Under the pieces are notes generated by a model. That model was not told the DNA's origin, did no database searches, and was given only the letters and a program-made list of their open reading frames with translations. Made by a program: the position numbers and the translations under genes. From an unidentified bacterial endosymbiont (GTDB lineage: Bacteria > Pseudomonadota > Gammaproteobacteria > Enterobacterales > Enterobacteriaceae), in assembly GCF_918797525.1 (NCBI RefSeq), contig NZ_OU963893.1, forward strand, positions 3,038,001 through 3,102,000: DNA of 64,000 nucleotides, given 5' to 3'. This document shows, in pieces, positions 29,775-38,120 of the stretch. Within the stretch, counting starts at the first letter, position 1; the number at the start of each line of letters is the position of its first letter.

Positions 29775-29942
29775 GATGGATTGTCCTGATTGGGATGAGA
29801 GATTGAAATGGCAGTACAGTACGGCGAAGGAAGAGTAAAGCAGTGGAACAGTGATTTTCATGCTGCCCCAACGTGCAGGGCATTCAGCTCAGTAATGATG
29901 CGGCTTACGAGTGATTTTTACTCCCCCCAACTTAGCCCCAAC

Positions 29943-30474
29943 TCAGGGGCAACTTAAGGGCAACTTGCTATTCTGCCTATCCAACTTGCGCGGGTCATAC
30001 GCAGGCTTTTCACCCGGTTCGATCAGCCCGCACAGGTGCGAACCGTCGCCGCTGCCGTCCCACAGCAGCTCGTACTGCAACAGGTGGCCCCGGCTGCCGC
30101 CATGCACAAGGTAGTAACTGGCGGCCCGCCTCGTCTTCGGCGAACACCTCCGGCTCATCCTTCGTAACCAGCTGCGCAACGGCGGAGTTGTCGCCCGGCT
30201 CACCGCGCAGCCGCTCCACCGCCTTGCGCAGGCTGAGTTTCTCGGTGTGCATCACCCAGTCCAGCACCGAACCGCCCGCGTTGCAGCCGAAGCAGTGATA
30301 CAGGTTCTTCGATGGCGAGATGACCATTGAGGGGGTTTTCTCGTCGTGGAACGGGCAGAGCACGGTGGAGTCCTTACCCTTTTTAACCATCTGCCGCCCC
30401 TGCGAGCGCACCACGGCAACTAACGGAACGGCGGCTTTCAGGTGCTGTAACTCTGCTTCCGGGATGCGGGCCAT
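29943..30474 (-). pseudogene. CHC2 zinc-finger DNA primase-like gene, internally deleted
   Basis: From ATG 30474 the product reads MARIPEAELQHLKAAVPL and contains a DnaG-type CHC2 zinc finger (VLCPFHDEKTPSM, YHCFGCNAGG; about residues 40-70). After about residue 115 the frame is lost. A second frame continues with a different protein tail (YYLVHGGSRGHLLQYELLWD), so part of the gene is missing. Together with the adjacent tyrosine recombinase it is the relic of one mobile element. The upstream operator-like repeats at 30502-30535 probably controlled it and the divergent Xre gene. Confidence 0.7.
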
Positions 30475-30501
30475 TTGCTACCTCTAAAACCTTTTCAATG
30501 G

Positions 30502-30535
30502 ACATTAATGTGATATGTAATAGTCACATTAATGT
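30502..30535. promoter_or_regulatory. Paired palindromic operator between primase and xre genes
   Basis: Perfect 12-bp inverted repeat ACATTAATGTGA / TCACATTAATGT with a 10-bp spacer. Each arm contains the palindrome ACATTAATGT. It lies between divergent genes, one of which encodes an Xre-type regulator, the usual place for an autoregulatory operator. Confidence 0.65.
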
Positions 30536-30571
30536 TGCATTACCACAGGCAGCTAAAAAAGAGGGCATACA

Positions 30572-30973
30572 ATGGCGGCTATTGATTTCCTGATGACAGA
30601 TCTTGATATGTCTGCTTTTTCCGAACGCCTGAAGGCACTGAGGGAAGCCCGGGGGCTGACCCAGACACGCCTTGCCGAGATGAGCGACGTCTAGCCGAGA
30701 GCCTATAACCGCTGGGAACGGGGGCATATTTCGCCACAACTGGAGACGCTGCTTAAGCTGGCCGATGTGTTACAGGTTTCGCTTGATGAACTGGTTGGCC
30801 GGGTTGAGGCCAGCAGGGATGTGAAGATCCGCAACGCGGAGTTACACGAACTCTGGCAGCAGGCAGATGCGTTACCGGATGAGGAGCAAAGAGCGTTGAT
30901 TATGGTGATTGACAGCTTTGTGACTAAAGTCAACGTCGAGAAGGCAGTTAAGAAGAGTGTGAGACAACGTTAA
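30572..30973 (+). pseudogene. Xre-family regulator with in-frame stop
   Basis: 133 codons from ATG 30572 (MAAIDFLMTDLDMSAF) to TAA 30971-30973. It contains a Cro/C1 helix-turn-helix (LTQTRLAEMSDV...PRAYNRWERG; about residues 30-55) and a C-terminal helical part. A TAG at 30692-30694 interrupts the helix-turn-helix where relatives have Ser, consistent with a TCG-to-TAG change. The rest of the frame is intact, so the loss looks recent. It is divergent from the primase relic, with the operator between. Confidence 0.8.
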
Positions 30974-31043
30974 ACAGCGCGGCGGCAATGAGTTCGCACC
31001 TCATCACCGCCGCTCACCACAACTAACTACGCAGGAGTTAATC

Positions 31044-31355
31044 ATGGCTGAGAAGCATTCTAAGGCAGAACCCGCCATTTCCAAAACACAGCGCCGCTAC
31101 AAAGTCAGCTACGTCAGCGCTCGCCACATCAACAGTAAAACCTACATGACCACGTACTACTCACGACACCCCAGCCTGAACCTTAAGGGCGACTGGCTGG
31201 CCGAGGCGGGATTTGAGACCGGGCGCGGTGTGACGGTGAAGATTTCACAGGGGTGCCTGACCATTATCGCTGATAATAACGAGGTGCAGGAGCTGCGCGA
31301 GCAGCTTTATCAGGCTAAACAGGTGGTTAAGGGGATTAAAGACGCGCTGGTTTAA
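31044..31355 (+). CDS. SymE-like type I toxin-family protein
   Basis: 103 residues, the only full-length of three SymE-like sequences in the window. It has the N-terminal basic segment, the AbrB/SymE-like core (YYSRHPSLNLKGDWLAEAGFETGRGVTVKISQGCLTI) and a helical tail. E. coli SymE is an SOS-induced toxin that acts on RNA/nucleoid and is repressed by the antisense RNA SymR. Whether this homologue is toxic or has an antisense partner is not visible. SymE-like genes are frequent beside rhs loci, and this one faces the Rhs tip/immunity pair. Confidence 0.75.
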   Translation: MAEKHSKAEPAISKTQRRYKVSYVSARHINSKTYMTTYYSRHPSLNLKGDWLAEAGFETGRGVTVKISQGCLTIIADNNEVQELREQLYQAKQVVKGIKDALV

Positions 31356-31394
31356 CATACAAACAGGGGGAGGATATCCCCCCTGTTTATGAAG

Positions 31395-31625
31395 TTATAA
31401 ATGTTTCAACATATGGTTAAGCTCATTAATAAAAACATGGCAAGCATCATCCTCGTTTAAATAATATTTGGGGTCGCTTCGTTGTCCCCGCTCACTATAA
31501 AATATGATCCATGTTTCATTTTCTTTTATTAAACATAAGGATTCATTTTTCACATCAAGCACAGAGTAGCTATCTTTCGGATAACTATTACTAATCAGAA
31601 AGTTAACAAGAGATCGACTATCCAC
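31395..31625 (-). CDS. Candidate immunity protein for the Rhs TNT toxin
   Basis: A 76-residue acidic protein (MDSRSLVNFLISNSYPKDSY...) I cannot place in a named family. It contains WIIFYSERGQRSDPKYYLNE, a pattern I associate with small toxin-immunity proteins. It starts at GTG 31625, overlapping the last 8 bp of the Rhs gene, the standard position of the cognate immunity gene of an Rhs C-terminal toxin. AT content is higher than in the Rhs core, as is normal for exchangeable tips. The role is inferred from position. Confidence 0.65.
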   Translation of the reverse strand: MDSRSLVNFLISNSYPKDSYSVLDVKNESLCLIKENETWIIFYSERGQRSDPKYYLNEDDACHVFINELNHMLKHL

Positions 31626-34264
31626 ATTTAGATCCTCTGACTTTTTTCAAGTGACCTGAATCAAGATAACTTTGAACGGAGTTATCTAACTTATATTGTG
31701 TTCCCATTCCAATCTCGCCAAACCACGGGGCGATTTTACTCTTGGAAACGTTTTCTATTGGTTTCATAACCTTATAAATAGTGTACGGTGATTCATTTGC
31801 TCTTGGGGGCAGGGCTCTCATTGAATATGGTGTATTAACGGGAGAAAGATATTTTCCTCTGGGATATCCATATCTATCAATTTCCATCCCTGGCTTCAGT
31901 GTTACATTTTCTACAGTTCCAAATGCACCATCATTAGGCGGCCAGTAAGTCAATGGCAGATTGCTTAATCCAAGCGGGTCGATCCATGTCAACGGATTAG
32001 GAACGTAACTGTAGAGGTTGATACCTCCATTTAGCCCTATCGGATCCGCGCACAGATACTGCCCTGTCCCGCAATCATAGTACCGGAACCGGTTATAATA
32101 CAACCCCGATTCTTCATCTTCATACTGTCCCGGAAACCGCAAGTGGCAGGTGGGGGCATCCTCCTTGTTCCGGCCTTCTTCCCGGCCCCAGAGCTGCTGC
32201 TTACCCCGCCAGACAATGGTGCCGTCTTCCGTCAGCAACTCCTGAATACGGCCAACCGTATCCGTGATGGCATAGTGCAACTGGCCTTTCTCATAGCGCG
32301 CCAGCGGCGTGAAACTGCCTGGCTCGTATATCCAGCGAATGGCATTTTCATCTTCCGGTTTACCATCAGGACCAACAGGAATTTCTTCCGTTAACTGGTC
32401 ACCGTTCCAGTGAAAATCCATGCCGGGTTTATCCCGGTTAGCACAGCGCTTGCTGATACGCCTGCCGAACGGGTCATATTTGTACTCCCGGCGTTCGCCT
32501 TCCGGGGTTTCCAGTCCGGTTAGCTGGCTCCGCGCATCCCAGCGGTAGCGCCACAGGAGTGGGCGGTAGCCGCCTTTATCCACCAGCTTTTCCACCAGAC
32601 GACCGTTAACATCGTATTTCCAGGTGGTCTGCTCATCCCGGATGACTCTGACAAATTTACCTTCTTCCGGCATCCCGCTGTCCGGGTTGATGCGGGAGGT
32701 TGAATGCCGCCAGGCTTTGTACTCCCGTGACGTCACCCGGCCATGCAGCTGGCGCTGGTGCGTCTCACTTTCCATGACCTCATTCACCCAGGACTGGCGG
32801 CGGGCGATATTGAGATTGTTGTCATAAGTGAAGCGCTCCTCGCACATTGGTACGCTGCTGCTGCCGGTCCAGGTGGCATGGCTTACCTGGTCGTTTGCCG
32901 TGAGGCTGTTGACCATCGTCCCCCGCAGGGAATCGGCAATCATCGTCAGGTTACAGGCTTTGTCATACAGCCACTGGCGACGCAGGGTGTTATTACGCTG
33001 ATAGTGCGGGTTAAGCTCTGTCAGGTCACCGGCCTGTTGTTCTGTCAGCATCCCGGTGGGAGTGTAATGCTGGCGGAGTCTGAACCCGGCGTCGCTTTTT
33101 CTGGCCGTTTCCTGGCCGCACAGGTTGTGCTCCAGGGTCAGCGGGACATGGCCGGCTATCTGCCATGATGTCAGTTCGCCCATTAATCCGCGTGAGAAAC
33201 GCTCCGTAATACCGGCGGTGGTGCGCTGCGAGACCGTATCCTGTACGGCATCGTACTGATATTCAGTGCGCCTGCCGTTAATCGTTTCGGCGGTGACCCG
33301 GCTGGCGTCATCGTATTCATACGTGACGGTGGCGTCGTTGTTGCGGGCTTCCGTCAGACGGCAGAGGGTATCGTAAGTAAACGTTGTACGACTGAGAACC
33401 CGGTCACTGTCACCGTATGTCACTTCTTCCGTTGTCACCAGACTGGTGACGCTGTACTGGCGGTTGAGATGCGTGCCGTCCGGGAAAGTGGTGCGGATAC
33501 AACGGCCTGCGGCATCATAGCTATAGGTTAATGTGCGCCCGGTAAAATCGGTTTCGGCGACAAGCTGTCCGGCTTTGTCATACGTCAGCCGGTAACTTTC
33601 GCCTTCAGCGTTGATGATGTCGGTCAGGTGGGTGAGCTTATCGTAGCGGCACTCCAGCCGTTCGCCGTCCGGGCGGACAACAGCGGTCAGCAGGTCAAAC
33701 GCGCCATATTCATAGCGGGTGGTTTTGCCTTCGCCATCGGTGAAACTCTCCGGCAGTTTCTCGTTGTTCTGGTGCATCAGCTCGCGCACGCCGTCCGGAC
33801 GATGAATTTCTTCCACGCTGCCCTGAGGCCCTGCATGGCTCTGACTGTGACGAAACTGCGTGGTAAAACCCAGCGGGTCTTTCACGCTGAGCAGGCGGCC
33901 CAGGATATCCTGTTCGGCCTGCGTCACGCCGCCGTCCGGCGCGGTGGTCTCGCGAAGCTGGCGCAGGGGATTGTAGTCCCACTGCCAGGTGGCACCGCCC
34001 GGCATCATCTGCCGGAGTAAATCACCGTGTTCACTGTAGCTGAACTGCTGCTTCCGCCCCTGTGGGTCAGTCAGACAGACCATACTGCCTTTATCATCAT
34101 AATCCCACTGCCACACCTGGTTTCCGGGTGCGCTCAGGCGGGTTAACTGCCCGGTGGGACTGTAGTCGTAATACAGGCTATAGCCGCCCGGCAGGGATAC
34201 ACGGCTGATATAACCTTCACTGTTATAGTCATACGCCGTGGTACGCCCCAGTGCATCAGTGCGG
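31618..34264 (-). pseudogene. Rhs polymorphic toxin, 5'-truncated, with TNT-type C-terminal toxin
   Basis: About 880 codons of Rhs core YD repeats ending in the invariant DPIGLNGGINLYSY...WIDPLGL, after which a 115-residue tip follows (31621-31965). The tip has RYGYPRGKYLSP, TPYSMRALPP, PYTIYKV, IAPWFGEIGMGTQYKL: the TNT (DUF4237) NAD+ glycohydrolase pattern, with the Gln of GTQY at the expected catalytic place. The frame is open up to about 34264, where it is joined out of frame to a DUF2169 gene fragment, so the N-terminal Rhs part is lost. A GTG at 34116 gives an 832-residue frame, but delivery of such a product is doubtful. Confidence 0.8.
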
Positions 34265-34420
34265 CGCCGGATATTCCATCAGTATTGTCTGCCATTGCCC
34301 TTCAGGGTTCTGCATAAGGCGAAAGCCGGTTTTCATGGCAATGACGTGATACCGTTTGCCATGCTTATCGTCCATCGCATACTCCATCACTGAGAATGGC
34401 GTCAGATTACGAAATTCCAT
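34262..34420 (-). pseudogene. DUF2169 gene fragment joined to Rhs core
   Basis: From ATG 34420 the frame reads MEFRNLTPFSVMEYAMDDKH and on for about 50 codons to a TGA just past the junction. It matches the start of the gene at 51752. DUF2169 proteins accompany type VI secretion Rhs/PAAR effectors. Everything between this point and the Rhs core (rest of DUF2169, PAAR-like gene, Rhs N terminus) has been deleted. Confidence 0.75.
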
Positions 34421-34799
34421 GTATCATGTTTCCGATTAATAATATAAAACCGAGTTTACTTGTGTTTTATTAATTTGGTAGATGAATATAAATAATGCGC
34501 TTGCAGAGTGGCATTAATTAGAAAGTCTTTTGAATGCGGGTTATGTGAGCTAAGTCTCTATTATTAAATTATTCTATGTATTGTTCGGGTGTTGCATGCA
34601 AAATTATTATTCAATGATGTGATTGATATTATTAATTGTATTTTTAACTGGATGGCATTACTTTGAAATAATTCCCTGGATGAATGTGTTTCTGTGTACG
34701 GCATTATTGTCTGACGCAATGCTTAAACTGACAGACTGAAATTCAGTTTTCCATTTATTTCACCACTGTCCGGGGATAATCTCCCTTGTGCATTCTGTT
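34421..34799. other. AT-rich region upstream of the DUF2169 fragment
   Basis: About 380 bp, strongly AT-rich, without a gene. The corresponding stretch before the second DUF2169 copy (about 51560-51750) is also AT-rich but differs in sequence. It probably holds the rhs-locus promoter. Confidence 0.45.
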
Positions 34800-35170
34800 G
34801 TCTGCGGACGACGCCCTTTGCTTCATGGCCTGAAAGAAGCACCTGAATTATTCAGGATGGTCATTCCCTTTACCGGCGCAAACCTCGTAACACGCCGGGC
34901 CACAGAAACTGTGGCAGAGATCATGCTTTCTCTTCCGATCCACAGCGCCAGTTCACCGTACTGGCCTTCGCGACCTGCCGGAATTTATCCGGCTAAATCC
35001 GCACCTGCTGACAATCAGTGCCTTTTACCTGACGGCCTGCGGCCTGCATTGCCGCCAGGCTTTGCTGCCGTGTGACCGTCAGACTGCACCAGATATTATT
35101 ATTTTTGTACTGCACCCGTCCCGTGCGTCACTTTAGCCGCGCAGAGCGGGAAAGTGACGCACGCAGCCCT
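34800..35170 (+). repeat. Copy of the leader module that precedes the Integrase_1-type gene
   Basis: Matches 43850-44230: both have GCTTCATGGCCTGAAAGAAGC near the start (20 bases of it identical), then the palindrome GTGCGTCACTTT...AAAGTGACGCAC (here 35123-35162). It has no convincing coding content, although a 95-codon frame crosses it. It leads into the truncated integrase piece at 35172. Confidence 0.6.
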
Positions 35171-35171
35171 T

Positions 35172-35550
35172 TACATGGCGGCAGGCTCTGGAGCGCGAAG
35201 AACCCCGGTTAACGGTGGTGTCTGGCACCAAAGGCGGACGCCCGCGAGAAACTGTTGTTCTTGATGCAGTGGCGGTCAGAAAGGCACTCGATAATGCGTT
35301 ATCTGTCTCAGAAGACCGTCATGACAGGTTGCTCGATAAACCGGATCTCAGAAGTGCGATGAAATACTGGCACAGTCAGGCGTCACGTATTGGTTTAACA
35401 GGCGTGTATTCTCCACACTCGTTACGCTATGCGTGGGCGCAGGATGCGATCCGCCATTATCTGTCGCAGGGATTTTGTGAGAAGGAAGCGCTGGCAATGA
35501 CGGCGATGGATCTGGGGCACGGCGACGGGCGCGGGCGGTATGTGCCACCA
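35172..35550 (+). pseudogene. Integrase_1-type recombinase, C-terminal fragment (copy 1)
   Basis: About 125 codons matching the C-terminal catalytic half of the intact gene at 44505-45377 (TVVSGTKGGRPRETVVLDAV, YSPHSLRYAWAQDAI with HxxR, LGHGDGRGRYV). It is cut at both ends: the N-terminal half is missing, and after GRYV the sequence passes into an IS66 fragment, removing the catalytic Tyr. A mirror copy lies at about 50917-51290. Confidence 0.8.
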
Positions 35551-35690
35551 GACCCGCTTCAGGAATGCCTTTCGGGATAATCTGTGCGGGAAGGCTGCCC
35601 GACACCACGCGCTGGCAGCCGTCGCAACCATACTGTGGGCGGACATAACGTTTTACCACGAACTGCGCCGGGAGGTAGTCGAGCCGCTTA
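35545..35690 (-). pseudogene. IS66 TnpC fragment (copy 1)
   Basis: About 48 codons reading LDYLPAQFVVKRYVRPQYGC, then CDGCQRVVSGSLPAQIIPKG and IPEAGLVAH, which I recognise as an internal part of an IS66-family transposase (zinc-finger region). It is fused in frame to the P4-type integrase fragment. It comes from a different IS66 than the intact one at 46595-49038. Confidence 0.7.
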
Positions 35691-35905
35691 CGGATACCAT
35701 CGCGCTGTTGACGAGCGCCGGATAGCGAAACTTGCGGGTACGCGCCTAACGCAATGCGGGATTCTTTTCGGTTGAAGCGATATTTGAGATACCAGAGGCG
35801 TGAACCGCCCGGATTGACAAGCAGATACCGACCCTGAGAATCGGTCAGTTTAAAGGGTTTATCAGAAGGCTTGATACTACGGATTTTCGCGTCGGAAAGG
35901 GACAT
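35690..35905 (-). pseudogene. P4-type integrase N-terminal fragment (copy 1)
   Basis: 72 codons from ATG 35905 (MSLSDAKIRSIKPSDKPFKL) carrying the DUF4102 arm-binding domain of P4-family integrases. It lies just inside the 3' end of tRNA-Asn (36067-36142), as an integrase gene of an asn-tRNA island should. The catalytic part is replaced by IS66 sequence. Confidence 0.8.
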
Positions 35906-36066
35906 ATGGTGGTCACTCCATTATCGAACTGAAATGACCCCAAATCAGACCACCAATTTCGCCGGATGCGCAGGGAAAACCAGATACGCATCGGGAAAGA
36001 TTTTCACGCTAACTTATTGAAACCTAATTGGATAGGGATTTATAAATACGCCTGAAAACAGGGATT

Positions 36067-36142
36067 TGGCTCCTCTGACTGGACTCGAACCAGTGACATA
36101 CGGATTAACAGTCCGCCGTTCTACCGACTGAACTACAGAGGA
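36067..36142 (-). tRNA. tRNA-Asn (GTT)
   Basis: Identical in sequence to the copy at 9694-9769; 76 nt including CCA, anticodon GTT. By place (beside yeeO, opposite orientation to it being irrelevant to function) it corresponds to E. coli asnW. Its 3' end is the boundary of the left-hand island remnant. Confidence 0.97.
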
Positions 36143-36160
36143 ATCGTGTGAACGGGGCGC

Positions 36161-36189
36161 ATATTATCGATGCTTGCCGATGATGTCAA
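36161..36189 (-). promoter_or_regulatory. Sigma70 promoter of tRNA-Asn (36067-36142)
   Basis: On the minus strand: TTGACA, 17-bp spacer, TAATAT, then GCGCCCC discriminator, the same pattern as at 9647-9675. Confidence 0.85.
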
Positions 36190-36222
36190 AGGCAGAATGC
36201 AGATTTCCGTTTGTTTGACGAT

Positions 36223-37731
36223 TTATTCTCCACTTCGCGCATTTACCAGGCACTCTGTCGTTTCAGGCACCCGGTGCTCTGTTTTTTTGCGCGGATATTT
36301 TTTCAGCCAGCGCCCACTAACCATACGCCAGTAGAACAGCACACCGCGCACGGCCCAGTCGAGGAACATTCCCAGCCAGACGCCTACGACGCCCATACCG
36401 AGCATCACACCCAGCGTATAGCCCGCGACAACCCGACACCCCCACATGCCGAGCATTGACACCCACATGGCAAAGCGGGCATCACGGGCTCCTTTCAGCC
36501 CGGCGGGCAGTACCCAGGAAGCAGCCCAAATCGGCATAAAGGCGGCGTTAAGCCATATCAGGATCTTCACCACCTCTTTAACGTCGTTCTCATGGGTATA
36601 AAAGGATGCCATCAGTCCGGCAAAGGGTGCCGTCCCCCAGGCGATGATCGTCAGGCCGATAGTCGATAGCCAAAAGACATGGCGCAGCTGGCGCTCTGCC
36701 TGGCCTATCTGCCCTTTCCCCAATCGTTTACCGGTGATAATGGTCGACGCAGAGCCGAGGGCGTTACCCGGCAGGTTAATCAGTGAAGCGATGGAGAAGG
36801 CAATAAAGTTACCGGCGATAACATCGGTCCCCATACCGGCGACAAACATCTGCGTAAGCAGCTTACCGCCGTTAAACAACACCGACTCAATACTGGCCGG
36901 GATGCCTATCCCCATCACTTCCCAGATAATGGCGAAATTGAGCGGGCGAAAATAGCTTTTCAGCGTCAGACGGAGTGACGGAGTGATACCGGCCATCAAT
37001 ACGCCAATAATGGCGGCCGCACCGATATAGCGGGAGATGGTCAACCCCAGGCCCGCGCCGACGAACCCTAGCCCGTCCCAGGAGAACACACCGTAAATCA
37101 GAATGCTGCTAATGATAATATTCAGGATGTTCATCCCGCCGTTAATCAGAAGCGGAATTTTAGTGTTCCCCGCCCCGCGCAGCGCCCCGCTACCGATTAA
37201 CGCAATAGCGGCGGCCGGGTAACTTAACACCGTCATTTCAAGATAGGTCAGCGCCAGACCTTTAACCTCGACGGTCGCTTCACCCGCGACAATATCGATA
37301 ATCTCTTTCCCGAAATAGTGGATAAGCGCCGCCAGGACAATTGAAAAAATGGTCATGATCATCAGCGACTGACGGGCGGCCTCGCGCGCACGTTTGGGGT
37401 CGAGCTTACCCAGGCTAAAGGCAACCACCACCGTTGTCCCGAGATCGATGGCGGCAAAAAACGACATCACGACCATGTTAAAACTGTCTGCCAGGCCAAC
37501 CCCGGCCATCGCCTCTTTGCCCAACCAACTGACAAGGAACGTGCTCAATACCCCCATCAACAGAACGCAGGTATTCTCAAGAAAAATGGGAACAGCCAGA
37601 GGGGTAATTTCACGCCAGAACAGAACACGATAGCTTTTACGTTTAGCGTACCAGGGGGTGCGCATTATCGCCTGACGGATGGGAGCAGTGACGTTCAAAA
37701 TGGACCTTAGCGAGAAAAGTTGAAACTCCAT
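36223..37731 (-). CDS. yeeO: MATE-family exporter YeeO
   Basis: About 500 residues with 12 hydrophobic segments, matching E. coli YeeO (ITPLAVPIFLENTCVLLMGV, GSGALRGAGNTKIPLL, IWEVMGIGIPAS). E. coli YeeO exports dipeptides and flavins. The start is uncertain: frames open from 37821, with candidate starts at ATG 37731 (used here) and ATG 37665 (MRTPWYAKRK); homology to YeeO extends slightly upstream of both. It lies between two tRNA-Asn genes, exactly as in E. coli (asnW-yeeO-asnU). Confidence 0.92.
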   Translation of the reverse strand: MEFQLFSLRSILNVTAPIRQAIMRTPWYAKRKSYRVLFWREITPLAVPIFLENTCVLLMGVLSTFLVSWLGKEAMAGVGLADSFNMVVMSFFAAIDLGTTVVVAFSLGKLDPKRAREAARQSLMIMTIFSIVLAALIHYFGKEIIDIVAGEATVEVKGLALTYLEMTVLSYPAAAIALIGSGALRGAGNTKIPLLINGGMNILNIIISSILIYGVFSWDGLGFVGAGLGLTISRYIGAAAIIGVLMAGITPSLRLTLKSYFRPLNFAIIWEVMGIGIPASIESVLFNGGKLLTQMFVAGMGTDVIAGNFIAFSIASLINLPGNALGSASTIITGKRLGKGQIGQAERQLRHVFWLSTIGLTIIAWGTAPFAGLMASFYTHENDVKEVVKILIWLNAAFMPIWAASWVLPAGLKGARDARFAMWVSMLGMWGCRVVAGYTLGVMLGMGVVGVWLGMFLDWAVRGVLFYWRMVSGRWLKKYPRKKTEHRVPETTECLVNARSGE

Positions 37732-37847
37732 TTCAAATGATGATGGAGAAATGCATATCCTGCAAAGTATTTTCCATAAAATATGTTTGGATTTACAACA
37801 AACTGTCGACAGAATCAGCAATCAATCGCTTTTCGCGAGGAACAGGT

Positions 37848-37875
37848 TTGACAAAATTTTTTTCGCCGCTAATAT
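37848..37875 (+). promoter_or_regulatory. Sigma70 promoter of tRNA-Asn (37892-37967)
   Basis: TTGACA, 16-bp spacer, TAATAT, 16 bp before the mature tRNA start. The discriminator is GAGCCTC, less GC-rich than at the other two copies. Confidence 0.8.
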
Positions 37876-37891
37876 GAGCCTCCACACCGAT

Positions 37892-37967
37892 TCCTCTGTA
37901 GTTCAGTCGGTAGAACGGCGGACTGTTAATCCGTATGTCACTGGTTCGAGTCCAGTCAGAGGAGCCA
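37892..37967 (+). tRNA. tRNA-Asn (GTT), island attachment gene
   Basis: Identical to the other two copies, anticodon GTT, encoded CCA. It corresponds to E. coli asnU by its place after yeeO. A P4-type integrase gene begins 154 bp downstream, and the last 17 bases recur at 50414-50430. Confidence 0.97.
37951..37967 (+). other. Attachment site attL in tRNA-Asn 3' end
   Basis: TCCAGTCAGAGGAGCCA is repeated exactly at 50414-50430. Integration of P4-type islands into tRNA 3' ends restores the tRNA and leaves such a repeat at the far end. Confidence 0.75.
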
Positions 37968-38120
37968 GATTTTAGTATTAAGACATCTCAGTGAGTCTTA
38001 ATACGTTATAAAAACAATCAGTTAGATTGACCCGCCTGTCTTGGTAAGGATTGCCGGGTTTCTTGACATCTGTAATTTTTGGGGGCCTCACGGTTCGTTG
38101 AACGAATGGAGCCCCCCGCT

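Larger units (their letters stand above)
34950..36083 (-). repeat. Inverted duplication, left copy
   Basis: About 1.1 kb, from the tRNA-Asn 3' end inward, nearly identical to the plus strand at 50414-51560 (P4 integrase fragment, IS66 fragment, Integrase_1 fragment, palindrome). I noted only scattered base differences. Left of about 34950 the two copies diverge. Confidence 0.85.

Noticed and set aside
31618..34116. The 832-codon Rhs frame as a complete gene
   Set aside because: Rhs repeat coding continues upstream of the GTG at 34116 to a deletion junction at about 34264, so the gene is truncated rather than short.
34788..35075. 95-codon frame in the leader module before the Integrase_1 fragment
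   Set aside because: The paralogous module at 43850-44230 does not keep the same frame, so the region is better described as noncoding repeat.
38079..38120. N-terminal extension of the P4-type integrase
   Set aside because: The family begins at MSLTDTAIRK (38121), and the extension has no similarity to other integrases.
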